Assembly (NCBI GenBank): GCA_963971285.1
Contig: OZ020246.1
Location: forward strand, 9,717,217-9,781,216
Length of the DNA: 64,000 bases
Direction of reading: 5' to 3'
Source: Astropecten irregularis
Lineage: Eukaryota > Echinodermata > Asteroidea > Paxillosida > Astropectinidae
Shown here: positions 10,101 to 18,512 of the stretch, in pieces
How the letters are laid out: each line of letters opens with the position of its first letter
Numbering within the stretch: position 1 is the first letter of the stretch
Translations under genes and position numbers: made by a program
The notes under the pieces: generated by a model
Told to the model about the DNA's origin: nothing
The model's input: only the letters and a program-made list of their open reading frames with translations
Databases searched by the model: none

Positions 10101-11814
10101 GTAACTCGAGTTACGATCGATCGTATAGGGCTTCGTGAAATCGACCCCGGGACCCAATGATAAGCGTAGTTTAGTCAATTCGAAGAATTGCGACACTCTC
10201 CATAGAGCAATCAACATTGCGTCTGTAATAAGTATGGCTATCTCTTTGAGCGTAGTTAGAATCCTGACTTCGGCTGGTATAAGAGTCTGATGATAACAAG
10301 GAAATTGTCGACGTTTCGGACTGGGGTATCTGACAATCCCAAGAGGTCTCTTTAACCTTTCGCCATTTATCATCTTTATTTATCATCTTAAAATTTATGT
10401 TCTGGAATGTTTGTTGTTTCTTTTCTCCAGAGCATGTGACGTCAATCCAGATTTTCTACCGATCTACGGATGCCGGGTACCGGTGCGTGGACAATCCCAA
10501 CGGCTGCGTGTTGTACTTCAACCAGCCTTGGGACGAAGGGATGCAGCGGGGCATGGAGGCTATTAACCTGCCCGACATCGGTGCTGTCCCGGCCCATCCG
10601 GATATGACCGAGAGCCAAATGAAACTGACCGCCGAGGTGCTCAAGTGTTTTGAGAAAGGGTAAGTCGATCAGGCAGGGATATTGGTGTTTCGTGTGGTAT
10701 TTATAATTCGATAGCTTTTTTAGAAAGGATTGAGACTGATATAAAGGTCACATACTCTTCAATCTGGACAAATTTGTTTGAATCCTGTTTGAATTTAATC
10801 TATATCCCTATGAAGGTTTCATCTTAAGTCGTGCAGTTGTAAAAATCTTGCAGATTTTTGTCACAATTTCTCCGTATGCTTGAAAACATAGGGCCTACAT
10901 GCATCTGCATCACAATAATTTTCTTTTGCTAATTACCAGACCCATAGGTGCCGTTTCATATTTCATTGGTAGCCTGGGGTGCGTTCCGCTTGCGCGAACA
11001 TACGCGAACATGTTTGCGCCGTTTGCGTTACGCTTGGATTTTGTAGTGGAACGCACACGCAACAAACCACGAACATGTATTGCGAACTGCGTCCATCTTT
11101 CATTCGATGTAGTTAGCCAAATTCAGCAAACACCTCCTCTACACCGTTAGCTTTGTTAGGCGAACGTTGTGTGCGTGTTGTGTTGTGTGTTCCGGTTTGA
11201 AAACGGTGGCGCACATTGTGCGCCGTGCGCGTAGTTAGCTGGAGTGGAACGCACCCCTGGTGCATTCTGAAGTCATGTGATTCCACGTGATTCTCACGTG
11301 AATATGACGTCTCTGATTGTGTATTATTTTTGTTGCCACCAATTTCCTCTTCTGCAGGATGAGCATCGAGTGTCGCCATGGGAACATCTACGTCACGCGT
11401 CGCTGCCGTGCGGTGGTGTTTTGGTGCGCCCCCAACGCCAACGAGAAGCCAACCAAGCTGGAAAGGGACGTGGAGGTCAAGGTGTTTGACCTGGTCCAGT
11501 TCCACGACCAGCTTCGTCGCTACTACCTGGGCGAGGATGCGCCCCCTATTCTCCCCGAGATCTACTTCACCGTGGCGCAGAAATGGAGCTCGCAGGACAT
11601 GCCCCTCCACGCCTGCCTCATATCCATCGTGGTCACGCCGTTGAGGGCGTCCGAGGAGCTCCGCACCATCAACCCAGAGGTGCATTCCCTGCCTCACAGC
11701 AACTACAGCGGTATGCTGCAGATATCGGGGCCGGTACCAGACTGTTCATCTCCCATTGGCAGTAGCTCGCTCAGCGACTTATCCCAGTGTTGTCGCATGA
11801 GTGCCATGGTGTGA
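919..11814 (+). CDS. IRF: Full-length interferon regulatory factor (IRF family), 10 coding exons, 641 aa
   Basis: Sequence-specific transcription factor of the IRF family, expected to act in the nucleus on GAAA-repeat (ISRE/IRF-E) sites after activation in the cytoplasm. Coding exons: 919-1146, 1860-2037, 4408-4472, 5212-5302, 6001-6071, 6786-6834, 7039-7236, 8067-8426, 10431-10659, 11358-11814; all joins keep frame and have GT-AG borders. Domains: DNA-binding domain about residues 25-135 with the five family tryptophans; Tyr-rich linker about 158-232; Ser/Thr/Pro linker to 413 with PPSY (339-342) and a short poly-Gln; IAD (SMAD MH2-like fold) about 414-600; LQIS at 610-613. The start is the first ATG after the acceptor at 905. 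A 5' UTR exon must lie upstream. The IAD plus C-terminal LQIS points to the IRF3/5/4/8/6 side rather than IRF1/2, but orthology is not assigned. Confidence 0.93.
1183..1310. mobile_element. GCGC-rich foldback MITE, copy 1
   Basis: Ends are inverted copies of a GGAGAACCGGTCT-like sequence, with an alternating GCGCACGCGC core between two GTCAACAGCGC arms. Lies in an intron of IRF gene 1. Same family as 4141-4285 and 20315-20462. Confidence 0.8.
1860..2037 (+). CDS. IRF: IRF gene 1, second half of DNA-binding domain
   Basis: The acceptor ends AATTATAG and the donor is AAAC|GTGAGT. It encodes residues 77-135 (LWSLNTGKYKPG, VWKTRLRTALNKLPDIDEV, then YRVYRFLPKK). TWKTRxRxALNK-type residues form the recognition helix that reads GAAA. 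This exon completes the five-tryptophan set and ends in phase 1. Confidence 0.95.
2071..2372. mobile_element. Foldback element with AATTTCATAGAGC ends
   Basis: Inverted termini AATTTCATAGAGCTGCTTAG and its complement, about 300 bp apart. Inside the left half a ~48-bp segment with GCTTAGCACAAAAATAG is tandemly duplicated. Intronic in IRF gene 1. Confidence 0.75.
4141..4285. mobile_element. GCGC-rich foldback MITE, copy 2
   Basis: Terminal inverted repeats CAATGGGAGACTTTGG / AAGTCTCCCATTG and inner AACCGGTCT / AGACCGGTT; CG/GC alternating centre. In an intron of IRF gene 1. Confidence 0.85.
4408..4472 (+). CDS. IRF: IRF gene 1, short linker exon
   Basis: 65-nt exon between acceptor CACACAG and donor AGG|GTAAGA; residues 136-157, Ser/Pro rich (SKSPSGHRIPSSPTYGS). 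Frame is retained on both sides. No domain recognised. Confidence 0.8.
4642..5004 (+). mobile_element. TTAA-flanked MITE (family T), copy 1
   Basis: Bounded by TTAA on both sides with inverted ends AGGTAGTATCATACTTTGG / AAATAATGATATAACCT; about 360 bp with no ORF. The TTAA target and short inverted ends suggest a piggyBac-type non-autonomous element. Other copies: 12215-12418, 43804-44138, 45564-45898, 46929-47264, 48555-48925, 57394-57698. Confidence 0.8.
5212..5302 (+). CDS. IRF: IRF gene 1, Tyr-rich linker exon
   Basis: 91-nt exon, acceptor CGTTTGCAG, donor ATGG|GTAAGT. It encodes residues 158-187 with many tyrosines (GYAAPYNPYM, TPYYSQYQ). Part of the prion-like low-complexity segment that continues through the next exons. 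Confidence 0.85.
6001..6071 (+). CDS. IRF: IRF gene 1, Gln/Ser/Tyr linker exon
   Basis: 71-nt exon, acceptor TTATCATAG, donor GCG|GTAAGC, phase 1 in and 0 out. It encodes residues 188-211 (SSYHQQTNAWYNEA). Low complexity, no known domain. Confidence 0.85.
6570..6735 (+). repeat. tRNA-derived SINE-like repeat, copy 1
   Basis: A-box-like TGGCTCAGTTGGTAGAGCG and B-box GGTTCGAATCCC in tRNA spacing, flanked by inverted AACAAAGATAATTGAC / GTCAATTTTTCTTTGTT. The T-stem and anticodon stem do not pair well, so this is a tRNA-derived repeat, not a functional tRNA. In an intron of IRF gene 1. Confidence 0.75.
6786..6834 (+). CDS. IRF: IRF gene 1, 49-nt Tyr-rich micro-exon
   Basis: 49-nt exon, acceptor TTCTTTCTAG, donor AACT|GTAAGT. 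It encodes residues 212-227 including SYGYAGYN, which resembles the [G/S]Y repeats of FET-type prion-like domains. Confidence 0.82.
7039..7236 (+). CDS. IRF: IRF gene 1, His/Ser/Gly linker exon
   Basis: 198-nt exon, acceptor TGTGCGCAG, donor AATG|GTGAGA, phase 1 to 1 (skippable without frameshift). Residues 228-293; starts Tyr/Ser-rich, then acidic (DLDIISDVITEDIG), then a His/Gly segment and a charged helix-like end (HGRLSKLENSV). Confidence 0.87.
8067..8426 (+). CDS. IRF: IRF gene 1, Ser/Thr/Pro linker exon with PPxY, poly-Gln and RSxSxP
   Basis: 360-nt exon, acceptor CTCTAAATAG, donor GCTG|GTGAGT, phase 1 to 1. Residues 294-413. Visible motifs: PPPSY at 338-342 (WW-domain ligand class), a six-Gln run, and RRMRSCSDP near residues 400-407, matching the mode-1 14-3-3 pattern RSxSxP. 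GC-rich compared with its introns. Confidence 0.9.
10006..10152. mobile_element. GGTCGATTTCAC foldback MITE, copy 1
   Basis: About 147 bp, ends GGGGGTCGATTTCACC / GTGAAATCGACCCC, no ORF. In the last large linker intron of IRF gene 1. Related copies at 20056-20214 and 17068-17224. Confidence 0.82.
10431..10659 (+). CDS. IRF: IRF gene 1, first IAD exon
   Basis: 229-nt exon, acceptor CTTTTCTCCAG, donor AAAGG|GTAAGT. Residues 414-489. It begins HVTSIQIFYRSTDAGY and has NPNGCVLYF, the start of the IRF-association domain (IRF-3/MH2-like). Same length and phase as the paralogous exon at 23304. Confidence 0.93.
10974..11260. mobile_element. GGGGTGCGTTCC foldback element
   Basis: Ends CTGGGGTGCGTTCCGC / GTGGAACGCACCCCTGG, centre rich in GTTTGCG/CGCGAAC. 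Lies in the IAD intron of IRF gene 1, about 100 bp from the next exon. Confidence 0.8.
11358..11814 (+). CDS. IRF: IRF gene 1, second IAD exon and C-terminal tail
   Basis: Acceptor CCTCTTCTGCAG; stop TGA ends at 11814. Residues 490-641. Family landmarks: YVTRRCRAVVFW, KLERDVEVKVFDLVQFH, PEIYFTVAQKWS, LISIVVTPLRASEE. The tail carries MLQISGP (610-615), then Ser/Cys-rich residues; LQIS matches the phospho-acceptor context known from vertebrate IRF5 (LQISNP) and IRF3 (LHISNS). Confidence 0.94.
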
Positions 11815-13305
11815 ATAGATGCCAACATAATGAGACTTGGGCCCGTTTCTTACAGAAACTACTATCAAAACATAGGCTTTTGGATACGGTTTAAAAGTAG
11901 ATACCCTTCCGTTTTTAGCCTAAGCCAGGGTTTTGTGAAGGCCCATATTTATGAAAGGGTAATGATCCTTTAATACTTATAACGAGTAGTGCCTTAGAAG
12001 CCTATCTGTGTATATTTAAGTCAGCAATTGTACATTGAAGAATGAGGAGTAAATCTTACGATTGATTATGTAATTCATTTCTTTCTCCGGACCAAAGTCA
12101 CTGGCACAATCGTCACTGTACATAAATAACGATGGGTAAACTTTCATTATAAACAAGATATTCTTCCAGTATTTGGCTCTGGTCTTTACGTTAAACCCTA
12201 AGGCAGGTAATTTGCCTCTTAAAGATTGTATCATACTTTGGCTTTTGTCGAGGAAATACAGATTCATGGACAAAAATATCAAGGAAGATACAGTAACAGT
12301 CATTTGTGATAATTTCAGTCCCATACGGTGCCCACTTTGTGAGAAAACAGTGAAAAACAGCCACAATATTTCTTAAGTCTTTTCTCTTTTATTTTTGATC
12401 TTTTAAAAGATCAAAAAATGTTCGTCTGAAGTCTGCAGTGTTTTGAATAATTTGGCAGACTTTGGGATCTACAATAGTGTCCATGTTGACATGAAGCGTA
12501 CGTCAATAGTGCAGAGGCAGTACATGTGAATGATGCATTATGTAGTATGTATGCTGCATTGCGTGGGATAACTACCGTAAACCGTTTTGCAACACGATGT
12601 ATGCGTACCGTTGCGAAATAAGTGAAAGGTTGCTATAATGTCGTTACGGTGTAGAGATATTTTGCAAACTTTTCGTCGATGTATATTATTAATTGAAATC
12701 TCCAGGCAAAGGTGGGCGTGGTACATGGGCGTGGCACTTCCTACGCTGCTCTTATAGTGTATAATATTAATTGGGTAATGTTCAGAATAAACTTCAGAGA
12801 CCATTGAGTTTTCAATGCCCCGGTAGAGTAGCCAAATAGGTGCTACGGGGAAACCTTAGAATCGTTAACTGCGGTTTCAAATTTGTAAATAAAAATCATG
12901 AAAAATCTTTTCTTTTTTTAAAATGAACGAGAAATCAGGAATATATTGTGTGTAAATATTACTTATTTACCGTAGCTATTTTACACGTTTTATAATATTT
13001 TGTACTCTTGTAAATAATCAATATTATTATGGATATGTGTCATTATAAAGTGGAAGGAAAGACTTGACACTAATTATTAATTTTTTTTCAGGACCGAATT
13101 TCCATCAGCTATGCCTATAAATATTGCCTCTTGATTGGTGCGCCAACTTTGTAGTTGAGTATACAAGAAATATTTTATCATGATTGTAATCAAGGAAATT
13201 GCTTTGATATTCTTTACGATCAAACAAGTTTTTTTTATTTATCAAGTGATTTTATAAGAACGGAAGATGCTGGACATTTAAATAAAGATTTGTACAGACA
13301 AAAAA
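11815..13305 (+). other. 3' UTR of IRF gene 1 with AATAAA
   Basis: A-T rich sequence after the stop, with an AATAAA at 13281-13286 as the best distal polyadenylation signal. It contains a reverse-orientation fragment of the TTAA-flanked foldback repeat (about 12215-12418). The exact cleavage site is not visible. Confidence 0.6.
12215..12418 (-). mobile_element. Family T MITE fragment in 3' UTR of IRF gene 1
   Basis: Reverse-orientation partial copy, recognised by GTATCATACTTTGG, CAGCCACAATATTTCTTAAG and TTTTAAAAGATCAAAAA. It could carry part of the 3' UTR. Confidence 0.75.
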
Positions 13306-15180
13306 ACTTGTTTATGTGATAAGTTAGTTATCTTTCGTGGAATCGCAATGTTTGAATTTTAGAGCCATGAACTTATTTTCGACCCTGTGAGCAATGCCCT
13401 GGCAGGGTACCAGGTGTGCTATTTTGGTCATAGCGTGGATGGATAGTGATTTCTTTCCGCTGGTAACCTGCCATTTTGCTATCGGTTCCCTGTAGCTAAC
13501 CAGACAATTGGCAAGACCAAGTACTGCAGCCAATGAGTAATAAATACTGAGTGCAGAAAATTGGGAGGCAGAGTTGAGGTCTAAGCCATGCCAGGCTTGG
13601 GGTTGGGAGGGGTGGGGGGCTTCGGCATGACTGAGGGCAGTGGGGTATGGTAAACGACTCCAATTTCCAGTTCTTAAACCGACCCACAAGACGCGAGAAA
13701 CTATTCGTCCTCACCTTACCGGGTTCTTGACTGCCGTCCGATGAGAAGTTTCTACTCAAGACTATGATGGAAAAAGAAACAAACATGTCGACGGACGGAG
13801 GGAGTGAGGCTCGTGACCGGTCGTGTTCTGTAAGCCTGTTGAATGTTTTTGTGCATGTGTGTAAAAACGAAATTATAAGAATGAATATGTAGGTTCAAAA
13901 TTGAGGATCGAATTTACATAGGCATCACTTGTACGTCTATAGTACTTCAGTAATGATAGTACTAATTTTCAATGAAATTTGGTCAAGTGCTAAACTTGAC
14001 TTGGACTAAAAAGAAAAAAAATCATGTAATCATGTAACAACAGAAGTAGTTCCAAAAAGGCCGTTTAAATAATAGATAATTTATATAGCGCAGAAAATAT
14101 GTATATATATTCCACTGCGCTTTAAGAGCTCCATGCTGCCTATGCTGCATAATGTAATGTAATTCAAACAAAGAACGTACATGCTAAAAAAAGATGAGTT
14201 TTCAATTTGGATTTGAAGCTTTCTATAGCGTCTGAGATTTTCTAATATAGTGGTAATCTGTTCCAAAATCATAATCTATTCCATAGTAATTTAAGGCTTC
14301 AGATTATTATTATATGGTATTTTTAGGGAAGTAAGGGACTTGGTTTTGAAGTTACCTACAGCATCAGATTATATTCGGTGTACAAAATAAATATTGCATC
14401 ACCGCGATTACAGTGCACAGAAAAACCCCGAAGAAATGCAATACACTGTTCATGTCCGTTACATTAAACACGCGTGAGAGGGCGTCCTTTAAGGGATTTC
14501 GTGGGACCGGGGATTTCCCAGGATCAGAAATACTGGCGCGCTTAGTGGCCTTTGTTCCAGTCGGCATACGTGAAACACCATCGTAGCATTAGCATATTCA
14601 ATTTGGCAAAGGTTCTTTAAAATGAATTAAAATACAGGTTTTCAGTCACTTATTATAATGTGTGCCATTAACAGAGTGCCATTCTTACAAGACAATTTTG
14701 TGATTTGAAACAGAAGCACAAACTCGATCACGATTATGCATGTGACTGATGATTGCCTTAAGTTCAAGTTTGTAGGCTCGAAAAGACTCAAGGAAATTGA
14801 AGAGATGAAAAACGAGTGTGTTCATTCATGTATCCATTTCATTCTTTATGCAGGGATTGAGTGTCATAAGATATAGATGCGGACATCGGGTCAAATTTAT
14901 ATGCTTGTATTTCAACAAGCTTATGATCAATTTGGTTAATGTATTACTATTTTGGTTAATGTTTCGTCTGTCGAATCGTTGAGTTTCCTTGAGAAAAGTA
15001 CACGGTATTGAAGAACAGGTAAATGTTGACCATCACTGAATATTTAGGGTTTTTCTACCTTTGGTAATTATACCTGAATTCTCCCGGTTTCATTAAAGAA
15101 AACACGAGCCATCACAACCACGCCCATGCATTTCCCCACTTGGGAAAATAAAACAGTGGAAAACTTCAAGAGCGCCACCA
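13306..15180. other. Intergenic spacer between the two IRF genes
   Basis: About 1.9 kb. No gene, RNA or strong repeat recognised; the reading frames here are short and lack splice support. Confidence 0.6.
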
Positions 15181-15190
15181 ATAATTTTCT

Positions 15191-15200
15191 GGGAATTCCC
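15191..15200. promoter_or_regulatory. Putative kappaB site (GGGAATTCCC)
   Basis: Perfect palindrome fitting the NF-kB consensus GGGRNNYYCC, about 160 bp upstream of the TATA box of the DBD-less IRF-like gene. Confidence 0.5.
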
Positions 15201-15273
15201 AATTTCCTAGGCATGCGCAGTCGAAAAAAAAATTAAATGTCAAACACACAGGGCATTATTTTGAGAGCGAAGA

Positions 15274-15283
15274 GGGGATTTCC
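15274..15283 (+). promoter_or_regulatory. Putative kappaB site (GGGGATTTCC)
   Basis: Second match to GGGRNNYYCC, 74 bp downstream of the first and 68 bp before the TATA box. Confidence 0.5.
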
Positions 15284-15301
15284 AACATTTCATGCTGAAA
15301 A

Positions 15302-15308
15302 TGAGTCA
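15302..15308. promoter_or_regulatory. Putative AP-1 site (TGAGTCA)
   Basis: Canonical AP-1/bZIP heptamer between the kappaB sites and the TATA box. Confidence 0.5.
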
Positions 15309-15350
15309 GTTTTCTATAATTAGCTGGCCAAAAATCACCCGGGCATGTAG

Positions 15351-15358
15351 TATATAAT
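15351..15358 (+). promoter_or_regulatory. TATA box of IRF-like gene 2
   Basis: TATATAAT, about 220 bp upstream of a strong splice donor at 15571. Predicts a start near 15380. Confidence 0.55.
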
Positions 15359-15373
15359 GTTAAAAGGCAAAGA

Positions 15374-15383
15374 GAAACTGAAA
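15374..15383 (+). promoter_or_regulatory. Putative ISRE / IRF site (GAAACTGAAA)
   Basis: Exact match to GAAANNGAAA, the IRF recognition core, 23 bp downstream of the TATA start and at or next to the predicted start site. A likely target for the IRF encoded at 919-11814. Confidence 0.5.
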
Positions 15384-15570
15384 GTTGCATGCATGCGTGG
15401 GCCGTGGTGGGTTTTGGGGCCGTTCATCTAGTGGAGAGTGTTGGTCTTGTGTGGTCGGAAGTGAAAAATTCGCCCGAGTAACCTTGCCTGTGAAACGTGG
15501 TTGTCTGGTTGTTTGTGGTCGACGTGTGATTTCACTGGCTTGCACTCGCAGTTTTATCTCAGTGGATCAG
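15380..15570 (+). other. Non-coding first exon (5' UTR) of IRF-like gene 2, with upstream ORFs
   Basis: From the predicted start to donor GATCAG|GTAAGC at 15571. GC-rich against its surroundings. It contains ATGs at 15389 (30-codon upstream ORF) and 15393 (12 codons), neither joined in frame to the main protein; they could dampen translation. Confidence 0.5.
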
Positions 15571-16289
15571 GTAAGCCTTAATTAATCATCAGGATGTTAT
15601 TACGCTGCCATCAAAACAGTTCAAAGGAAATTGATTGGATAATTATTCGTAGAAAACATTCAGCCATTTTAATATCAAGACAAGAAGAAGAGCCTGCACT
15701 TTCCATAGTTTCCAAGAACATTTTGAAATCTTGCCAAAATCTGAAATGTGGGCAAAGTCACTGTGCCCAACTTATTATGTTTGGATTTATTTAGACCTGG
15801 GTCCTGTTGGTGATCTTGCAAAACTGCGTCCCATGCAAGATACGCTAATTCAGTAATTGGATCCCGGAGCAGCAGAATCACTGTGTCTGTGATCGTGTGC
15901 AGGAAAGAAATGTACAGGCCCCTACTGTTGTTGTGATGATCCCAACTTCCCAAGTCCCAAGACCATGGACTGGAGGAACCTTCTTTCATGGTCAGACCAA
16001 GGGTTACGATCATTGCAACTAGTTTAGGGAATGGGGGATGGGCTGGATTGAATATAGTTTATACTGACCTACATGATTACATATGTACGTAGTGCATTAC
16101 AATTTACATCCATGATTTGTTGCCAGTAGACCCTGCCGTAGGCTATGGGCAAGAGTACTGTACGAGATCAACATAATCCTAATGTCCATTTAACTTTAGC
16201 TGGTCACCGCGGCCAGTGGCCGTGATGACTTGCTGGATTGACATGTACTATGCAGTTGATGATCACAATTCCCCTGGTCCATAAAGGTA

Positions 16290-16711
16290 ATGCAGCTGTC
16301 AATTGTAAGACACACTATATGACCCCCGGGAATGGTGCGTCACTTGTTCAATGTGGGTCACGTTTTTATGTACATGTACTATGACGGACCCCAGCGTCCA
16401 AATTATGACGGACATTCATCTATCTTGATGGACCCCTAAGTCAGTTTTGTGACGCACCATTTCTTGATTCTGACGAACCATTACTGTCCTAGTGGCGGAC
16501 CTACCATAATAACAACCCTGTGTGCAGCACAATTTACACATAAGTCTATGTAGTTTAAAATGACTGACATTGACGCACCCATTCGTCAAGGTTGTGACGG
16601 ACCACAGGCTTCATTGACGGTACCCTGCGTCAGAAATGCATGGTAAATGACCTATCCATGACGCATCTTTCCCGGGGGTCTAATGGTGCGTCTTACAATT
16701 GACAGCTGCAT
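16290..16711. mobile_element. Foldback element with internal TGACGSACC repeats
   Basis: Inverted ends ATGCAGCTGTCAATTGTAAG / CTTACAATTGACAGCTGCAT and inner GACCCCCGGGAA / CCCGGGGGTC. The interior carries about ten degenerate TGACG(G/C)ACC-type motifs in both orientations. In intron 1 of IRF-like gene 2. Confidence 0.8.
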
Positions 16712-17067
16712 AACATGCACTGATCTTAGATTTAGATATGACGGAACATCATTCCTGGCTTCTTATGTTTGTGTACAAAACAAATTGTTAGTATATATTA
16801 CAAACGACCATTATATTAAACAGACAATTTCTGTGGATCACCAAGCACAATTTTAAAGAAAATATCAATTGTTAACAGTTAGTTGTTAATGGTTATAATT
16901 TTCATATCATGAGCTTTACCCTGGTGTTAGTAATGCCTGGCATGCACTAGTATGTATTGTTAGCTTAAAATTGTGATTACACAAAACTTTATTTATTGAA
17001 AGGGCAAGCACAAACCAGAGTGCAAATCAATCCTGTAGGACTATGTCAGGTATAAGAACATCAGAGC

Positions 17068-17224
17068 TGGGTCCGATTTCACTAACGCTTTGCGATCATC
17101 GCATCGTAAAGCCCAAACCCATCGCTGACTGGGAAACTCCTACACAAAGTAGCGATCGATTTTCCGTTTAGCTATGGATTTGGGCTTTACGATGGTCGCA
17201 ATGCTTTAGTGAAATCGGCCCCTG
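17068..17224. mobile_element. GGTCCGATTTCAC foldback MITE, diverged subfamily
   Basis: Ends GGGTCCGATTTCACT / AGTGAAATCGGCCCC and long inner arms around TTTACGATG/CATCGTAAA; intronic in IRF-like gene 2. Confidence 0.8.
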
Positions 17225-17286
17225 ATCTGAAAATAAAAAAAAAAAACACAAAAATTTCCTATTTTGATTTTGCACATTGGACTTAA

Positions 17287-17388
17287 TAGCTGCAGTAACT
17301 CTAGCCCAATATTACTCCCGATGTTGTTGTTGGATAGGCAACAACGTCAAGAGTAATATAGCCTACAGGGTTACAGTTACTGCAGCTA
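17287..17388 (+). ncRNA. Long imperfect hairpin, precursor-miRNA-like, in gene 2 intron 1
   Basis: Arms TAGCTGCAGTAACT / AGTTACTGCAGCTA (14 bp), ATATTACTC / GAGTAATAT (9 bp) and GATGTTGTTG / CAACAACGTC (10 bp, one G-U) with small internal loops and a 9-nt terminal loop. Length (102 nt) fits a pre-miRNA or a small foldback element; only expression data could tell them apart. Confidence 0.35.
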
Positions 17389-18313
17389 CATTGGACTATG
17401 CATCGGGGGTGCATTGCAAAGTCAACAGGAAGATCTACAAAAGAAAACATTCAATACAAAAAAATGAGGTTTTTGGGCTCATATGTTTGTATACAAACAT
17501 AGTGTGTGTATTTCAAACATGACAGATAGAGTTATTTTCTAGGTCAATCAGTAGTAATATTGTTCTTTTGCAATCCAATACAGTTTGTATGCGGGGATTA
17601 TTTGAAGCATTAGTCATATTCTGCACCAAAACATCTAGAATTGTTGCTAACTTCAGATTAGCTCTGTTCTCCCCATGCTTTTTAACTTGATTAATTTGCT
17701 GTCTGGATTCCCCCACCCACCAATGTTGCGCAATCATAATGTCAACAGGACTGGTGCTTTCCAAAACCTCATGACCCATGTTTAACAATTTCAGGATTTT
17801 TTAAGTGGATTATCATATTTTTTTCTGAAGGGTATCATTGTTACAATGAGGCACTATACAAACAAAGCAAGGACAACGCAGGTTGTCAACAAAACTGCCA
17901 GGAGTAATAGTTTGTTTTCAAGAGAATATGATGTACGTCATGTACTAGGAATTCTGTTTGCCAGATTGTAAACCATAACAGAAATTGGCCCACACGCGTG
18001 AAATTGACACAAAAATCAGACTATGGGACATATGTATTATTGCCATTAAATCAGGTAAAGTGAAAATGTATAGCAGCTTATAATCCTTTCAAATATTTAT
18101 CTTTTTGAGCTAAGTGCCTTGCAGTGTTTTCATGATTTGTACATTGAGTGATGCTGTATGGCCTCTGCTCAATCTTTCGTTTGAGGAAAGTCCAGAAAAT
18201 CTTCCAGACTTAGTTTGGTATTATCCCAGGGTTTGCAGGGAAATTACTGTGTGTTTTTTCATGAATGGTGAATAACTAACCAAGCCTTTTAATCTGTGCC
18301 AATCTCCACACAG

Positions 18314-18512
18314 TGTGGAATTGACGTGGGCGGAGTCCTTGAGAGTACGCTGCATCAATCAGAAGAAAGTTGGAAGGAAGGGGGAGGACAGCTTAGCCAC
18401 ACCCTGACACTGACACCAACCATCCCAGTGTTCCATCAAGAAAAACATGGACGGGTTTCAACCTGGCCAACAAGATTGCTTGGCGGACGCCTTACTGTTT
18501 GGTAACTCACAG
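18314..18512 (+). CDS. IRF-like gene 2, exon with start codon
   Basis: Acceptor CTCCACACAG, donor TCACAG|GTGAAT. In-frame stop TGA at 18405, then ATG at 18447; coding part is residues 1-22 (MDGFQPGQQDCLADALLFGN), phase 0 at the end. The first 133 nt are 5' UTR. Confidence 0.75.

Noticed and set aside
11113-11697. 194-aa minus-strand ORF opposite the gene 1 IAD exon
   Set aside because: Antisense shadow of GC-rich coding sequence plus a foldback element.
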